A stretch of DNA of 64,000 bases from Opitutia bacterium (GCA_947453695.1 CANGHW010000017.1:1-64000), one strand, 5' to 3'; positions 1 to 9,768 are shown, counted from the first letter of the stretch. Notes: generated by a model not told the origin, from the letters alone. Translations and numbers: made by a program.

Positions 1-2
1 AT

Positions 3-80
3 CGCACCGTTTGGTTCGCCTCTGTCTGGGGCGTTAACTTCGTTTTAAGTTGCACACCTTGAACGACGCCAAACGGTGCG
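3..80. repeat. 12-bp inverted repeat, 54-bp spacer
   Basis: CGCACCGTTTGG at 3-14 is matched exactly by its reverse complement CCAAACGGTGCG at 69-80. The rest of 1-162 shows no gene; it is the upstream region of the DUF1800 gene. The inverted repeat could be a small mobile or REP-like unit or part of a terminator of a gene lying left of the window. Confidence 0.5.
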
Positions 81-162
81 CTCTTTGGCGACTACGTCGT
101 CAACTGCATGAGCCCGGCTCAGCCCGTAAATCAGGCGACCCCAGCTCGGTCCCACCTCCGTA

Positions 163-3100
163 ATGCGTCTCACTCGATTTTTTCGCGCTGCCCTTTTCGC
201 GCTATCCTGCCTCTTCCTCACCGCACTCCCCGCGCAGGACACCCGCCTCTCCAACGTCTCGGTGCGCACCTCCGCTGGCGGCACCGATACGCTGATCACC
301 GGTTTCACCATCGGTCCGGGGCCCAACAAAACCATTCTCGTCCGCGCGGTCGGCCCCACCCTCGGAGCGTTCGGCGTCGTCGGCACCCTCTCCGATCCGA
401 AGCTCGAACTCTACAATTCCTCCTCGGTCAAAATTGCCGAGAACGACAACTGGGCCGCCACTGATTCCGCCGCTTTCTCGGCCGTCGGCGCCTTCGCCCT
501 CACCCCCAATTCCAAAGACGCCTCCCTCGTCACCACGCTCGCCCCCGGCAGCTACACGGCTCAAGTCTCCGGCGTCGGCGGCGCGAGTGGCGTAGCCCTC
601 GTCGAAGTCTACGAAGTCACCGGCGGCGCCACCCGGCTGATCAATCTCTCCACCCGTGCCCAAGTCGGCACCGGTGCCAACATCCTCATCCCCGGCATCA
701 GCATCGCCCCCGGCGCCGGCACGCGCCGCCTTCTCCTCCGTGCCGTCGGCCCCACCCTCGGCGCCTTTGGCGTCACGGGCACACTCGCCGATCCCAAACT
801 CGAACTCTACTCCGGCAACACCAAGATCGCCGAAAACGACAACTGGGGCTCGCCCGCGATCTCGACCGCGGCCGACGCCGCGACGCTCACCGCCGCCTTC
901 GCCGCCAACGGCGCCTTCGCCCTCACTCCCGGCAGCAAAGACGCCGCTCTCCTGATCAACCTCGATCCCGGCAGCTACACACTCCAAGTCAGCGGCGTCG
1001 CCGCCACCACCGGCACCGCCCTCGTTGAAGTCTACGATCTCACCCCGCCCAATCAGACCGGCGCGCAGCCCAACTCCGCCCTCTACGTCGCCTCGCTCCG
1101 CCCCGATCCCGCTGCGACCGGCTCCACCGCGTCCGGTTACGCCACGATCCTCATCAACCCCGACAACACTGCGACGGTGAACGTCACCTTCACCAACCTG
1201 TCTTCCGCGCAAACCTCCGCGCATCTCCAACTCGGCGCCTCCCGCGACTACGTGCTCAATCTTCCTGCCGGCCAGGTCACCGGTCGCATTTGGACTTTCA
1301 CCCCCAGCGGCGCCTACACCACCAACGACCTCATCAACGCCCTCAACTCCGGCAACCTTGCCGTCGGCCTCGACTCCGCCCGATTCCCCAACGGCGAACT
1401 CCGCGGCAACTTCGTCGCCGCCACCGGCTCGCAAGCCTTCACCGCTCCCGCTGCCCCTCCCGCGCTGCCCGCCAACGCCCTCACCCGCCCGACCTTAACC
1501 GACGCCGCCCGCTTCCTCACTCAAGCCACTTTCGGCCCCACGCCTGCAGATGTCACCGATGTCACCAACCGCGGCATCACCGCCTGGCTCGACACGCAGA
1601 TGTCGCTCTCCGCGACGCCCGCTTCCCAGCTTTGGGGCGGCATCAAGGCCGACGTCGCCGCGTTTCCCAATCCCGATCCCGCTGTCGTTGCAACCGCGGC
1701 GCCCTACCGCACTGAAATCTCCAATCTGAATGCAGCGTGGTTTAAGATCACCTGCACGGCACCAGACCAACTCCGGCAGCGGGTAGCCTTCGCGCTCAGC
1801 GAAATTTTCGTGGTAGGGGCGATGGAGAAGCTCATCTGGAATGCCGAAGTGAAGGCCAAATACTACGACCTCCTCGTGAATGGGGCTTTCGGAAACTATC
1901 GGCAGCTCCTCGAGAACATCACGCTCGATCCCGCGATGGGTGTGTGGTTGAGCCACTGGGGTAACCCCAAAGCCGATCCCGCCCGCGGCACTAGTCCCGA
2001 TGAGAATTATGCCCGCGAAATCATGCAGCTTTTCAGCATCGGCCTCGTGCAACTGCAGCCTGATGGCAGCCTGCTCCTCGATTCCGCCGGCCAACCCATT
2101 CCCACATACGATCAAACGACCGTCTCTGAGACCGCGAAAGTTCTGACCGGCTGGACCGGGTCGGGCCTGAATCCCGCCACAGTGGATGCCAGTATTTTCA
2201 ACAGCTATTTTCCAGGTTGGGTCTCCTATGGCTTCAAGGGCGACGACCACGAGCTGTTGAAACCGATGGGGTATTTTGATCGGTTTCACGATAAGACTGC
2301 GAAACGCCTCGTGAGCCTTCAGCAGGTTCCGCTGGGCCGCGCCACCCCCACGCTGGTGCCTGCCAACCAAACGGGCCCACAAGATCTGAAGATCCTGCTC
2401 GATGCTCTAGCCAATCATCCTAACGCCGGCCCATTCATCTGTCGTCAACTCATTCAGCGCTTGGTGACGAGCAACCCCAGCTCCGCTTACCTCTATCGGG
2501 TTGCCCAGGTCTTCGCCAACGACGGCACGGGGACCCGCGGCAATCTCGGTGCAGTGGTGCGCGCGATCCTGACCGATTACGAGGCCCGCTCTCCCGACAT
2601 CCCGGGGAATGTAGGTTTCGGCAAAATCAAAGAGCCGTTGATCCGCCTCACCGGTTTTTTCCGGGCTCTTAATTTTCGCGCCCCCAATGGCCGTTTCCTC
2701 GACAGCTACTACGGCGAGTTTCGCGGCGGAAACGGATTCGTTGCCCAAGCCAACGGCAGTATCGTTTACATTGGTTCGGGCTTCCATCTTTACCAAGCGC
2801 CGCTCAACGCCTTGACCGTCTTTAACTTTTTTTCGCCCGACTATTCGCCGCCCGGGCCGTTGGCAGCCGCAGGGCTCGTCGCACCCGAGCTTCAGATCGC
2901 CGACACCATTGCCGTGATCCAAGCGCCAAACGTGATCCTTGAATTTATGCTGCGTGACATCGGCCAGTTCACTCAACCGCCGACCGGGCTCTCGCCGTTC
3001 CTCGTGCCCGACTACTCCGTCTTCTTGCCCAACGCCAAGAATCCGACTGCTCTCGTCGACCAACTCAACCTGCTGTTCTGCGCCAATCAAATGACGCCGG

Positions 3101-3222
3101 CCACCCGCTCGCTCATTGTCAGCACTCTCCAATCGCACCCTACTTCTGCGACCGACATCGAACGGGTCCAGACAGCTCTGGAGATCACCGTCTCATCGCC
3201 CGACGGGGCCATGCAAAAATAG
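163..3222 (+). CDS. secreted DUF1800 protein with two tandem N-terminal domains and a CHRD-like domain
   Basis: 1019 residues. Residues 1-25 form a Sec signal peptide ending in ALPAQ. Two copies of a ~125-residue domain follow (about 25-152 and 156-292), each with a core like ILVRAVGPTLGAFG, an ENDNW motif, SKDASL and a closing VEVYE. Residues about 296-420 resemble a CHRD domain (LYVASLRP start, GELRG end). From about 444 (ARFLTQATFGPT) to the end it matches DUF1800, a family of unknown function usually next to DUF1501. The stop is followed after 2 bases by the DUF1501 start, so the two genes form an operon. The GC bias of the third codon position falls in the DUF1800 part relative to the repeats. 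The family assignment is firm; the molecular role (envelope or extracellular) is unknown. Confidence 0.92.
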   Translation: MRLTRFFRAALFALSCLFLTALPAQDTRLSNVSVRTSAGGTDTLITGFTIGPGPNKTILVRAVGPTLGAFGVVGTLSDPKLELYNSSSVKIAENDNWAATDSAAFSAVGAFALTPNSKDASLVTTLAPGSYTAQVSGVGGASGVALVEVYEVTGGATRLINLSTRAQVGTGANILIPGISIAPGAGTRRLLLRAVGPTLGAFGVTGTLADPKLELYSGNTKIAENDNWGSPAISTAADAATLTAAFAANGAFALTPGSKDAALLINLDPGSYTLQVSGVAATTGTALVEVYDLTPPNQTGAQPNSALYVASLRPDPAATGSTASGYATILINPDNTATVNVTFTNLSSAQTSAHLQLGASRDYVLNLPAGQVTGRIWTFTPSGAYTTNDLINALNSGNLAVGLDSARFPNGELRGNFVAATGSQAFTAPAAPPALPANALTRPTLTDAARFLTQATFGPTPADVTDVTNRGITAWLDTQMSLSATPASQLWGGIKADVAAFPNPDPAVVATAAPYRTEISNLNAAWFKITCTAPDQLRQRVAFALSEIFVVGAMEKLIWNAEVKAKYYDLLVNGAFGNYRQLLENITLDPAMGVWLSHWGNPKADPARGTSPDENYAREIMQLFSIGLVQLQPDGSLLLDSAGQPIPTYDQTTVSETAKVLTGWTGSGLNPATVDASIFNSYFPGWVSYGFKGDDHELLKPMGYFDRFHDKTAKRLVSLQQVPLGRATPTLVPANQTGPQDLKILLDALANHPNAGPFICRQLIQRLVTSNPSSAYLYRVAQVFANDGTGTRGNLGAVVRAILTDYEARSPDIPGNVGFGKIKEPLIRLTGFFRALNFRAPNGRFLDSYYGEFRGGNGFVAQANGSIVYIGSGFHLYQAPLNALTVFNFFSPDYSPPGPLAAAGLVAPELQIADTIAVIQAPNVILEFMLRDIGQFTQPPTGLSPFLVPDYSVFLPNAKNPTALVDQLNLLFCANQMTPATRSLIVSTLQSHPTSATDIERVQTALEITVSSPDGAMQK

Positions 3223-3224
3223 TC

Positions 3225-4619
3225 ATGTCATCGCCCACACCCACGCTGCCCCGTCGCGCCATTCTCCGCCAGGCCTGCTGCGCCGCGGTCGGCACCACCG
3301 GCCTCCTCTCCTCCCTCGCCCAACTCCGCGTGCTCGGCGCTGTTGCCGGTGACTCGCTCAACTCTCGAGCAGCAGCTGTGCCCTCCGATTACAAGGCCTT
3401 GGTTTGCGTTTTCCTTAGCGGCGGCAACGACGGCACGAATCTCATAGTCCCCTCCGATCCGTCCAGCTACGCCGCCTACGCCAAAGCGCGCGCCGAGCTC
3501 GCCCTCCCGCAGACCCACATCCTGCCAATTACCACCAAGAAATATAGCGATGGCCGCAACTATGCTCTGCATCCCTCCGTGCCGGGCCTCCATGGTCTCT
3601 ACGGCCAAGGCAAACTCGCCGTCCTGTCCAATGTTGGCACGTTGGTCGAACCGACGACGCTTGCGTCCTACAAAGCCGGTCGGGGACTACCCGTTCAACT
3701 ACACTCCCACGTGGATCAGACCGTCCAATGGCAAAGCAGTATATCTGACCGCCCGTTTGAAACTGGCTGGGGTGGACGTCTGGCTGACATCATTGACGGT
3801 CTGAACAACAACAACCAAGTTTCGATGTCGATCACCTTGAATGGTGGAAACTACTTTCAGATCGGAAAGAATGTGGCCCAGTTCGCCGCCGGCGCGAATG
3901 GTGCGCCCGACTTCAACCCCCACGGAGCCGGCAATCTTTTCACAACCCGTCTCAACGCGCTGCATGGCGCCGTTGGCCTGCCCCATGAGAACCTTTTGGC
4001 CGCCGCCTACGGTAAGGTGGCCAACACCGCCGTCGTCAGCGGCGCCGCCCTCCGCAGCGCCTTGCAAGGCGCACCGAAATTGAACACCGCCTTCCCCGGT
4101 AGCCAAACCGCGAACCAACTTGGCGCGGTTGCAAAGATGATCTCCGTCGCATCCACCCTTGGTCTAAAGCGCCAAATCTTCTTTGTCTCCATTGGTGGGT
4201 TCGACTTGCACAATGCGCAGGCCGCTGGCCACGGCCCCATTTTGGCGGAGCTTTCTGGTGCGATGAAAGCGTTCTACGACGCCACCGTCGAACTCGGGGT
4301 TGCTAACCAGGTCACGACGTTTACCGCCTCCGACTTTGGCCGCACGTATGCACCCAATTTCGGCGGCACGGACCATGGCTGGGGCAACCATCAGATGATT
4401 ATGGGTGGTGCCGTCCAAGGTGGTGATTTCTACGGTCGTATGCCCAGCCTCACGATCGGTGCCGACGACGACATTGATCGCGGTCGGTGGATCCCAAGCA
4501 CGAGCGTCGATGAATACAGCGCCACTCTCGCCACCTGGTTCGGCGTCAGCGCGAGCAACCTCTCCACCGTCCTCCCTAACATCGGCCGTTTCGCGAAGCC
4601 CAACCTCGGCTTCCTCTGA
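3225..4619 (+). CDS. Tat-exported DUF1501 protein
   Basis: 464 residues. The N-terminus has a twin-arginine motif (LPRRAILRQ) followed by a hydrophobic stretch, so export in folded form is expected. The body matches DUF1501, a family with an alkaline phosphatase/sulfatase-like fold: it has the early FLSGGNDGTNLIVP segment, FVSIGGFDLH in the middle, ASDFGRT, and the DHGWGNHQ segment. The gene starts 2 bases after the DUF1800 stop, so translation is probably coupled. DUF1800/DUF1501 pairs are common in Verrucomicrobia, Planctomycetes and Proteobacteria, and the enzymatic activity has not been established. A hairpin terminator lies 12 bases downstream. Confidence 0.92.
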   Translation: MSSPTPTLPRRAILRQACCAAVGTTGLLSSLAQLRVLGAVAGDSLNSRAAAVPSDYKALVCVFLSGGNDGTNLIVPSDPSSYAAYAKARAELALPQTHILPITTKKYSDGRNYALHPSVPGLHGLYGQGKLAVLSNVGTLVEPTTLASYKAGRGLPVQLHSHVDQTVQWQSSISDRPFETGWGGRLADIIDGLNNNNQVSMSITLNGGNYFQIGKNVAQFAAGANGAPDFNPHGAGNLFTTRLNALHGAVGLPHENLLAAAYGKVANTAVVSGAALRSALQGAPKLNTAFPGSQTANQLGAVAKMISVASTLGLKRQIFFVSIGGFDLHNAQAAGHGPILAELSGAMKAFYDATVELGVANQVTTFTASDFGRTYAPNFGGTDHGWGNHQMIMGGAVQGGDFYGRMPSLTIGADDDIDRGRWIPSTSVDEYSATLATWFGVSASNLSTVLPNIGRFAKPNLGFL

Positions 4620-4630
4620 TTCCCGCGGCA

Positions 4631-4657
4631 GCCGCACCGATTACGGTGCGGCCTTAT
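4631..4657. terminator. bidirectional hairpin terminator
   Basis: Stem GCCGCACCG (4631-4639) pairs with CGGTGCGGC (4644-4652) across an ATTA loop and is followed by CTTATT. It sits in the 60-bp gap between the convergent DUF1501 gene and the serine hydrolase gene. The T-run is weak, so this is a plausible rather than a strong intrinsic terminator. Confidence 0.55.
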
Positions 4658-4679
4658 TCGCCAGCCCGGGCCCGCCCCT

Positions 4680-5933
4680 TCACTTCACCAGCGCCTGATA
4701 CATCATCACCTTGAACTTCTGGTTCAGGTCGCTGCCGCCCGTCGGGCGCAGCTGCGTCATCATCAGCGCGACGATCTTCTCTTTCGGGTCGACGAGATAC
4801 TGCGGAAAATACGCGCTGCCCCAGCCATACGACCCCACGCTGCCGAGTTCACCGTAGTAGCCGAGGTCCTGCATCACCCAGAACCCAAGACCAAACGCAT
4901 TGGTATCACTCGTGTATTTCGTGCCCGTGTGGTTCGAGCGCATCAGCTCCACCGTCTTCGGCGAAAGCAGCCGCACGCCGTCGAGTTCCCCTTCATTGAG
5001 CAACATCTGCAGCAGTCGGCCGTAGTCGCTCGCTGTCGAGAGCAAGCCAGCGCCGCCTGAGAAACATTTCCGCGGTCCTGTCACGTAATCGCCTTGGTCG
5101 CCGCGCACCAATTCCCCCCCTTCGACACCATAGACCGTCGCGAGGCGTCCGGCTTTTTCCGGCGGCAGATAGAAACACGAGTCCACCATCTTGAGCGGAC
5201 CAAAAATCCGCTCCGCGAAAAACTTATCCAACGGCATCCCCGACACCACTTCCACGAGATACCCGAGCACGTCCGTCGAGTAGCCATATTGGAAGGCTTC
5301 GCCGGGCTGTCCGTTGAGCGGCAGCGCCGCCAGTTTCTTAATCTCCTCGCCGATCGTCGCGTCTTTGTTCGCGAAATACCACGTGTCGAGTTTCGCCGCT
5401 TTGTAGAGCACCGCCGCTGGGCCGGAGCCGTAGGTGAGGCCGGCCGTGTGCGTGAGGAGATCGCGGATCTGGATCGGGCGCTTCGCCTTCACCGTCACGA
5501 ATTTCTCCGCACTGCCCTCGGGCGCCGCCACGGCCACCATGGAGTTTTTAAACTCCGGAATGTATTTCGAAACCGGGTCATGCAGCATGAGCTTCCCTTC
5601 CTCGTAGAGCATCATCACCGCCGTCGAGGTCACGGCCTTGCTCATCGAGGCGATACGGAAAATCGCATCCGTCTTCATCGCCTCGCCTGCCTCGATGTCC
5701 CGCGGGCCATAAGCCCGGTGCCGCACTTCCTTGCCGTCCCGCGCGACGTAGAGCACCACGCCGCCGATCTTCTTTTGGTCGATCTGCGCCTGGATCACCG
5801 CATCGAGCCGGCCGAGGCGCGCCGCATCAAATCCGACCTTCGCCGGATCGGCGATTTCCGCCCCGCGCGTCACCGACGCAACCAGGGCAACCAACGAAAA
5901 CGTCACAACTCGGAGCGAACGGGGTAGTTTCAT
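4680..5933 (-). CDS. secreted serine hydrolase, beta-lactamase class C / esterase EstB type
   Basis: 417 residues from the ATG at 5933, chosen because it opens a clear signal peptide ([10 protein letters not shown] then a hydrophobic core, ending near TRG-A); an upstream in-frame start at 5993 would add 20 non-signal residues. The catalytic SxxK motif is Ser96-Met-Ser-Lys99 (FRIASMSK). The second motif reads YGYS rather than the YxN of true AmpC, which fits the esterase/peptidase branch. Motifs such as [20 protein letters not shown] and [15 protein letters not shown] are typical of the PF00144 family. The substrate is unknown; a role as a classical beta-lactamase is unlikely. Convergent with the DUF1501 gene and divergent from the subtilase gene. 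Confidence 0.9.
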   Translation of the reverse strand: MKLPRSLRVVTFSLVALVASVTRGAEIADPAKVGFDAARLGRLDAVIQAQIDQKKIGGVVLYVARDGKEVRHRAYGPRDIEAGEAMKTDAIFRIASMSKAVTSTAVMMLYEEGKLMLHDPVSKYIPEFKNSMVAVAAPEGSAEKFVTVKAKRPIQIRDLLTHTAGLTYGSGPAAVLYKAAKLDTWYFANKDATIGEEIKKLAALPLNGQPGEAFQYGYSTDVLGYLVEVVSGMPLDKFFAERIFGPLKMVDSCFYLPPEKAGRLATVYGVEGGELVRGDQGDYVTGPRKCFSGGAGLLSTASDYGRLLQMLLNEGELDGVRLLSPKTVELMRSNHTGTKYTSDTNAFGLGFWVMQDLGYYGELGSVGSYGWGSAYFPQYLVDPKEKIVALMMTQLRPTGGSDLNQKFKVMMYQALVK

Positions 5934-6092
5934 GCAGCCCGCATCCGAAGCCCCCGCCGCGCCCGCGTCACGCGCGAAATCGGCTTCCGCCACTTCTCTT
6001 CAACTATTTTGCTCCCCCGGCGTCAGACAAAATTGCCACCTGGCGCCGCTCCCCTGACACTGCCGACTCTTCCACCGCCCGCCTCTAACACC

Positions 6093-7751
6093 ATGAAAAA
6101 GTCCCTCGCCCTCCTTACCGCCTTCGGCGTGGGGATCGCGTGCGCTCTTTTCCTCGTGTGGCTATGGCGCGACACTCGCGTCGGACTCGACCAACTCGCC
6201 CCTGCCCGCACCGCCGCTCCCTCCGCGTCGTCCCCCACGCCCCTTAGCGCCGCGACGCCGGACGCCGCGCTCTCGACTGCCGCCCGCGCCCTCCTCACTG
6301 CGCTCGAACGCGCCCTCTCCCGCCCTGATATCCGCGCCCGCGAAGCCGTCCTCACCTTTACCGACGATGCCGCCTATCGTCGCTTCCTCGCCCGCGCTGC
6401 AGCCGCCGGACTGAATGTCATCGGCCGCCTTGACGGCCTGCGCTCTGTGCGCGTGCGCTTCGACCACCCCGCCAATCTCCGCGCCGATCTCGTGGCCAAC
6501 GCCACCGACTACGCCGCCGCCAGCGCCAACGCCTTGCTCGGCATTCCCGGCCTTCCGGCCACTCCCGCGAAAGAAGACCGCCCCGCCGTCACCCAATATC
6601 CTTTTGGCAACGCCACCCTCCCCTTCCTCGGTGTGCCCGCCGAACACAGCTCGTGGGGCAAAGGCACCACCATCGCCATACTCGACACCGGCGTCATGCC
6701 GGACGCCACGTTCGGCTCCGGCCGCCTGCGCACGCTCGATATCGGCCTCGGCACCACGGCCGGGCGCGGGGAGGACGATGGCCATGGCACAGCCGTCGCC
6801 GCCCTCGCCGCCGGCGCCTCCGCCGATGCTGCCGGCGTCGCCCCCGCCGCTTCACTCCTCAGCATCCGCGTCACCGACTCCTCAGGCACGAGCGACACGT
6901 TCACTGTCGCGCAGGCCATCGTCGCCGCTACGGACTCCGGCGCCCGCATCATCAATGTCAGCCTCGGCGGTTACGCCACCAACGCCGCCCTCGACGCGGC
7001 CATCGCCTACGCGACCGAGCGCGGCGCAGTGATCGTGGCCGCCGCCGGCAACGACCAGGCCGCCCAGCTCGCCTGGCCCGCCGCCGATCCCCGCGTCATC
7101 TCCGTCGGCGCCGTCGATCGCGCCGGCCAGCAGGTCACGTTCTCCAACTCCGGCCCGTCCCTCTCGCTCACCGCCCCCGGCTTCGGCGTGCAAACCGCCT
7201 GGCTCGACAGTCAACGCGTCACGGTCGACGGCACCTCCGCCAGCGCCCCGCTCGTCTCGGGTGCCATTGCCGCTGCGCTCTCGCAAAATTCGTCCCTCAC
7301 CCCGCAGACCGCCGCGCAACTCCTCCTGCAGACGGCCTCCGATTCCGGCGCACCCGGCTGCGACGCCGACTACGGCCACGGCATCCTCAATCTGGATTGG
7401 GCCATGAACCGCACCAACTCCACGCACTACGATCCGGCGCTCGCGAGCCACTACTACGACACCACCAACCAACAGATGCAGTTTGTCGTGCAAAACCGCA
7501 GCGGTGGTGCCCTCGCCGGCCTTTCCCTCTCGCTCTCCACGAGTGGCCAAAACGGCGCCCCAACGCAGTTGCCCATTCCCCCGCTCGCCGCCGGCGAATC
7601 CTATATCGCCACCGTGCCCGTCGATCCCGCCGCCCTCAAAGCCGCCGGCACCCTCACCTTCACCACGCAGCTCAACGTGCCCCCCGGCCTCACCGACGCG
7701 ACGCCGAACAACAACCGTCGCTCGAGCACGCTCACCGCGCCGACGAAGTAA
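6093..7751 (+). CDS. membrane-anchored subtilisin-like serine protease (S8)
   Basis: 552 residues from the ATG at 6093, chosen because it starts a short basic end and a single hydrophobic segment (about residues 4-23) that acts as signal anchor. Residues about 75-150 look like an I9-type inhibitory propeptide (EAVLTFTDDAAYRRFL). The catalytic triad is complete: Asp198 in ILDTGV, His231 in DDGHGTAVA and Ser382 in GTSASAP. The oxyanion Asn is seen in AAAGND. After about residue 440 a C-terminal beta-rich domain of ~100 residues (MQFVVQNRSGG onward) resembles CARDB-like or Ig-like modules that sit on secreted proteases. Expected to act outside the inner membrane. Substrate unknown. Confidence 0.93.
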   Translation: MKKSLALLTAFGVGIACALFLVWLWRDTRVGLDQLAPARTAAPSASSPTPLSAATPDAALSTAARALLTALERALSRPDIRAREAVLTFTDDAAYRRFLARAAAAGLNVIGRLDGLRSVRVRFDHPANLRADLVANATDYAAASANALLGIPGLPATPAKEDRPAVTQYPFGNATLPFLGVPAEHSSWGKGTTIAILDTGVMPDATFGSGRLRTLDIGLGTTAGRGEDDGHGTAVAALAAGASADAAGVAPAASLLSIRVTDSSGTSDTFTVAQAIVAATDSGARIINVSLGGYATNAALDAAIAYATERGAVIVAAAGNDQAAQLAWPAADPRVISVGAVDRAGQQVTFSNSGPSLSLTAPGFGVQTAWLDSQRVTVDGTSASAPLVSGAIAAALSQNSSLTPQTAAQLLLQTASDSGAPGCDADYGHGILNLDWAMNRTNSTHYDPALASHYYDTTNQQMQFVVQNRSGGALAGLSLSLSTSGQNGAPTQLPIPPLAAGESYIATVPVDPAALKAAGTLTFTTQLNVPPGLTDATPNNNRRSSTLTAPTK

Positions 7752-7766
7752 GCGGAGCTCCTCCGC
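7752..7766. repeat. short hairpin directly after the protease stop codon
   Basis: GCGGAG, CTC, CTCCGC forms a 6-bp inverted repeat starting one base after the TAA of the protease gene. No T-run follows, so it is more like the other stop-codon-proximal hairpins in this window than an intrinsic terminator. Confidence 0.4.
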
Positions 7767-7852
7767 CACAGGCTTCGGCGAACGCTCGCCACCGGGCTGG
7801 AGCCTGCTCAAATCCCGCATCTCCACCGCGTCCCCGCGCGTCCTACCGCCCC

Positions 7853-9094
7853 ATGCCCACGCCCTCCGCCCCTCCCCCTGAATCCGCGCCTTGGTGGCAG
7901 GGCCTCGATCCGCGGGCCAGCCTTCCCGCCCGCGCCACGCTGCTCTTCGGTGGGGCCACGCTCGTGTTGGTGCTCGTCGTCGCCAACCTCGCCGGCGCCC
8001 TCTTGCGCGGCCAAATCGAACGCCAACTCGGCGCCGCGTTCGAGACCCACGCGAGTCAGGTCGCCGATAAAATCGACCGCGCCCTCTACGAGCGTTACCG
8101 CGCCCTCCAGTTTGCCGCCACCCTCCCGGCCATGCGCCTCCCGACCGCCACCGCGGCCGAACGCCATGTCCTCCTCGAGGCACTCCACGACGCTTCGCCC
8201 GATTACGCGTGGATTGGTTTTGCCGATCCCACCGGCACCGTCGTCGCCGCCTCGCAACACCTCTTCGAGGGCCAAAAATTCAACGAGACCACCTGGTTTC
8301 GCGGCGCCCGCCGCCAGCCGCACATGGGCTCCGTGCGTGCGTTTCCTGAACTCGCCGCTGCCGTGCCCGCCGTCGGGGCCGACGCGCCACGCTTTCTCGA
8401 CCTCGCCGTGCCGGTCAACGCGGCCGACGGTAAATTCCTCGGCATTCTCGGCGCGCATTTGCGCTGGTCGTGGGCCCGCGATGTCCAACTTTCCGTCATT
8501 CCCGAATCCGCCCGCCGCGAGCACCTCGGTGTCACCCTCTACACCGCCAACGGCGAAGTCCTCCTTGATTCCGGCGCGTCGGGTTGGAGTGAGCCCCCCG
8601 AGCCTCCCGCCGCACTGACCACCCGCGCCGGTTCGCGCGGCTCCCTTCTCGAGAACACCACTGGCGGCACGGTCTACCTGTCCGGCTATGCCCGGAGCCG
8701 AGGCTTCCGTGAATACCGTGGCCTCGGCTGGCTCGCCGTCGTGCGCCAACCCATCGCCGACGCCTTTGCGCCGGTGCAACGCCTTCAACGCACCATCATC
8801 ATCTCCGGCCTCGTGCTCGTCGCCTTGCTGAGCGTAGTCACCTGGCTCGCTGCCATGCGCCTCGAACGTCGCTTCCACTCGGTCGCACTCGCCGCGGACC
8901 GGATCGGCTCGGGCGATGTGCTCACCCTGATGCCACTCGCCCGCGGCCGTGACGCCTTCTCGCAAATGTGCGTCGCCCTCGCCGAGCTAGTCACCGTCTT
9001 CCGCACCCGCCAAGACACCCTCGAAGCCGAAAACGCCCGCCTCGCGGCGCGTCAGCCGTCCACGGAAAATCGCGCGATTCTCCCGCCGCGTTGA
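7853..9094 (+). CDS. Cache-domain sensor with HAMP and no output domain
   Basis: 413 residues from the ATG at 7853; an open frame extends far upstream but overlaps the protease gene and has no coding character. Architecture: cytoplasmic N-terminus, transmembrane helix about 28-50, a periplasmic double-Cache (dCache_1-like) region about 50-310 with segments DYAWIGFADPTGTVVAAS and FLDLAVPVNAADGKFLGILG, a second transmembrane helix about 314-336, a HAMP-like segment to about 385, and a short helical tail. It then stops. No histidine kinase, GGDEF, cyclase or methyl-accepting domain is encoded. The last 43 bases overlap the end of the convergent DTW gene. It may be a truncated receptor or may act by interaction with a partner encoded elsewhere. 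Confidence 0.85.
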   Translation: MPTPSAPPPESAPWWQGLDPRASLPARATLLFGGATLVLVLVVANLAGALLRGQIERQLGAAFETHASQVADKIDRALYERYRALQFAATLPAMRLPTATAAERHVLLEALHDASPDYAWIGFADPTGTVVAASQHLFEGQKFNETTWFRGARRQPHMGSVRAFPELAAAVPAVGADAPRFLDLAVPVNAADGKFLGILGAHLRWSWARDVQLSVIPESARREHLGVTLYTANGEVLLDSGASGWSEPPEPPAALTTRAGSRGSLLENTTGGTVYLSGYARSRGFREYRGLGWLAVVRQPIADAFAPVQRLQRTIIISGLVLVALLSVVTWLAAMRLERRFHSVALAADRIGSGDVLTLMPLARGRDAFSQMCVALAELVTVFRTRQDTLEAENARLAARQPSTENRAILPPR

Positions 9095-9768
9095 TCGCTC
9101 CGCGACGGCTTCGCCCACGGCGTGAGCTTGGGCACGAGCTCCAGCAGCACATCGCGCACCGGGGAAAGGTGCAGAAACTCGAGCGCTTCGCGCTTCTTGC
9201 CCCGCGCGCACAAGCCCGCGTAAACGTGCAACTCAAACTGCACCTGGATCTGCGCGTGCTCCTCTTTCAGCCCCATCGCCGCCATGAGGAACAGGAGTGC
9301 CTCCATCGTGGAAAACCGGCCTTCGCCCGCCTGCGAACGCAGCCAGTAGCGGCTGTCGCCGGTCATCGGCAGGCTCACGCGCCGGCCCCATCCCTCGAGT
9401 TCTTTCATCATTGTGCCCGCCTGAATCCACGTGCCGTCGAGCAACATCACCTGGACTTTTTCGGCCGGCACATCGGTCGGCAAAGTCTCGCCCGAGGGAT
9501 GCAAAATCCACAGCTCGCGTCCCGGCAGGATAATCTCGGCCCGATCCAGCCCGCGCTCGGCGCGAAACTGGTGCACCTGCGCTGCCGGCAACACGCGGTT
9601 GATCAGATGGCCCGTGCTGCTCGGTCGCCACACTTCCATGTGGTGCATCAGCACCGTGACTCCGAGTGCACTCTCCACCGGCCGATGCGCTTCGCACACG
9701 CACCAGCGCGGGGGCAGGCGACAACGCTCGCAACGCGGCGTATGATTAAAAACGACACTTCGGGCCAT
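9052..9768 (-). CDS. DTW-domain protein, probable RNA aminocarboxypropyltransferase
   Basis: 238 residues from the ATG at 9768; an in-frame start at 9861 would add 31 residues without family similarity. The N-terminus holds four cysteines (13, 16, 23, 25: CERCRLPPRWCVC), the usual metal-binding knuckle of the family. The defining motif DGTW lies at 111-114 (LLDGTWIQAG). DTW proteins include TapT/YfiP and Tsr3-like enzymes, which transfer the 3-amino-3-carboxypropyl group of S-adenosylmethionine to tRNA or rRNA uridines. Which RNA position is modified cannot be told from sequence. The 3' end overlaps the sensor gene by 43 bp in the convergent direction. Confidence 0.9.
   Translation of the reverse strand: MARSVVFNHTPRCERCRLPPRWCVCEAHRPVESALGVTVLMHHMEVWRPSSTGHLINRVLPAAQVHQFRAERGLDRAEIILPGRELWILHPSGETLPTDVPAEKVQVMLLDGTWIQAGTMMKELEGWGRRVSLPMTGDSRYWLRSQAGEGRFSTMEALLFLMAAMGLKEEHAQIQVQFELHVYAGLCARGKKREALEFLHLSPVRDVLLELVPKLTPWAKPSRSDQRGGRIARFSVDG

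Noticed and set aside
202-1434. 410-residue open frame on the minus strand opposite the DUF1800 gene
   Set aside because: Gly/Val/Glu-rich shadow of a GC-rich plus-strand gene; no start signal or family features.
6882-8183. Minus-strand 433-residue frame across protease and sensor
   Set aside because: Low-complexity Arg/Gly composition typical of an antisense shadow in GC-rich DNA.
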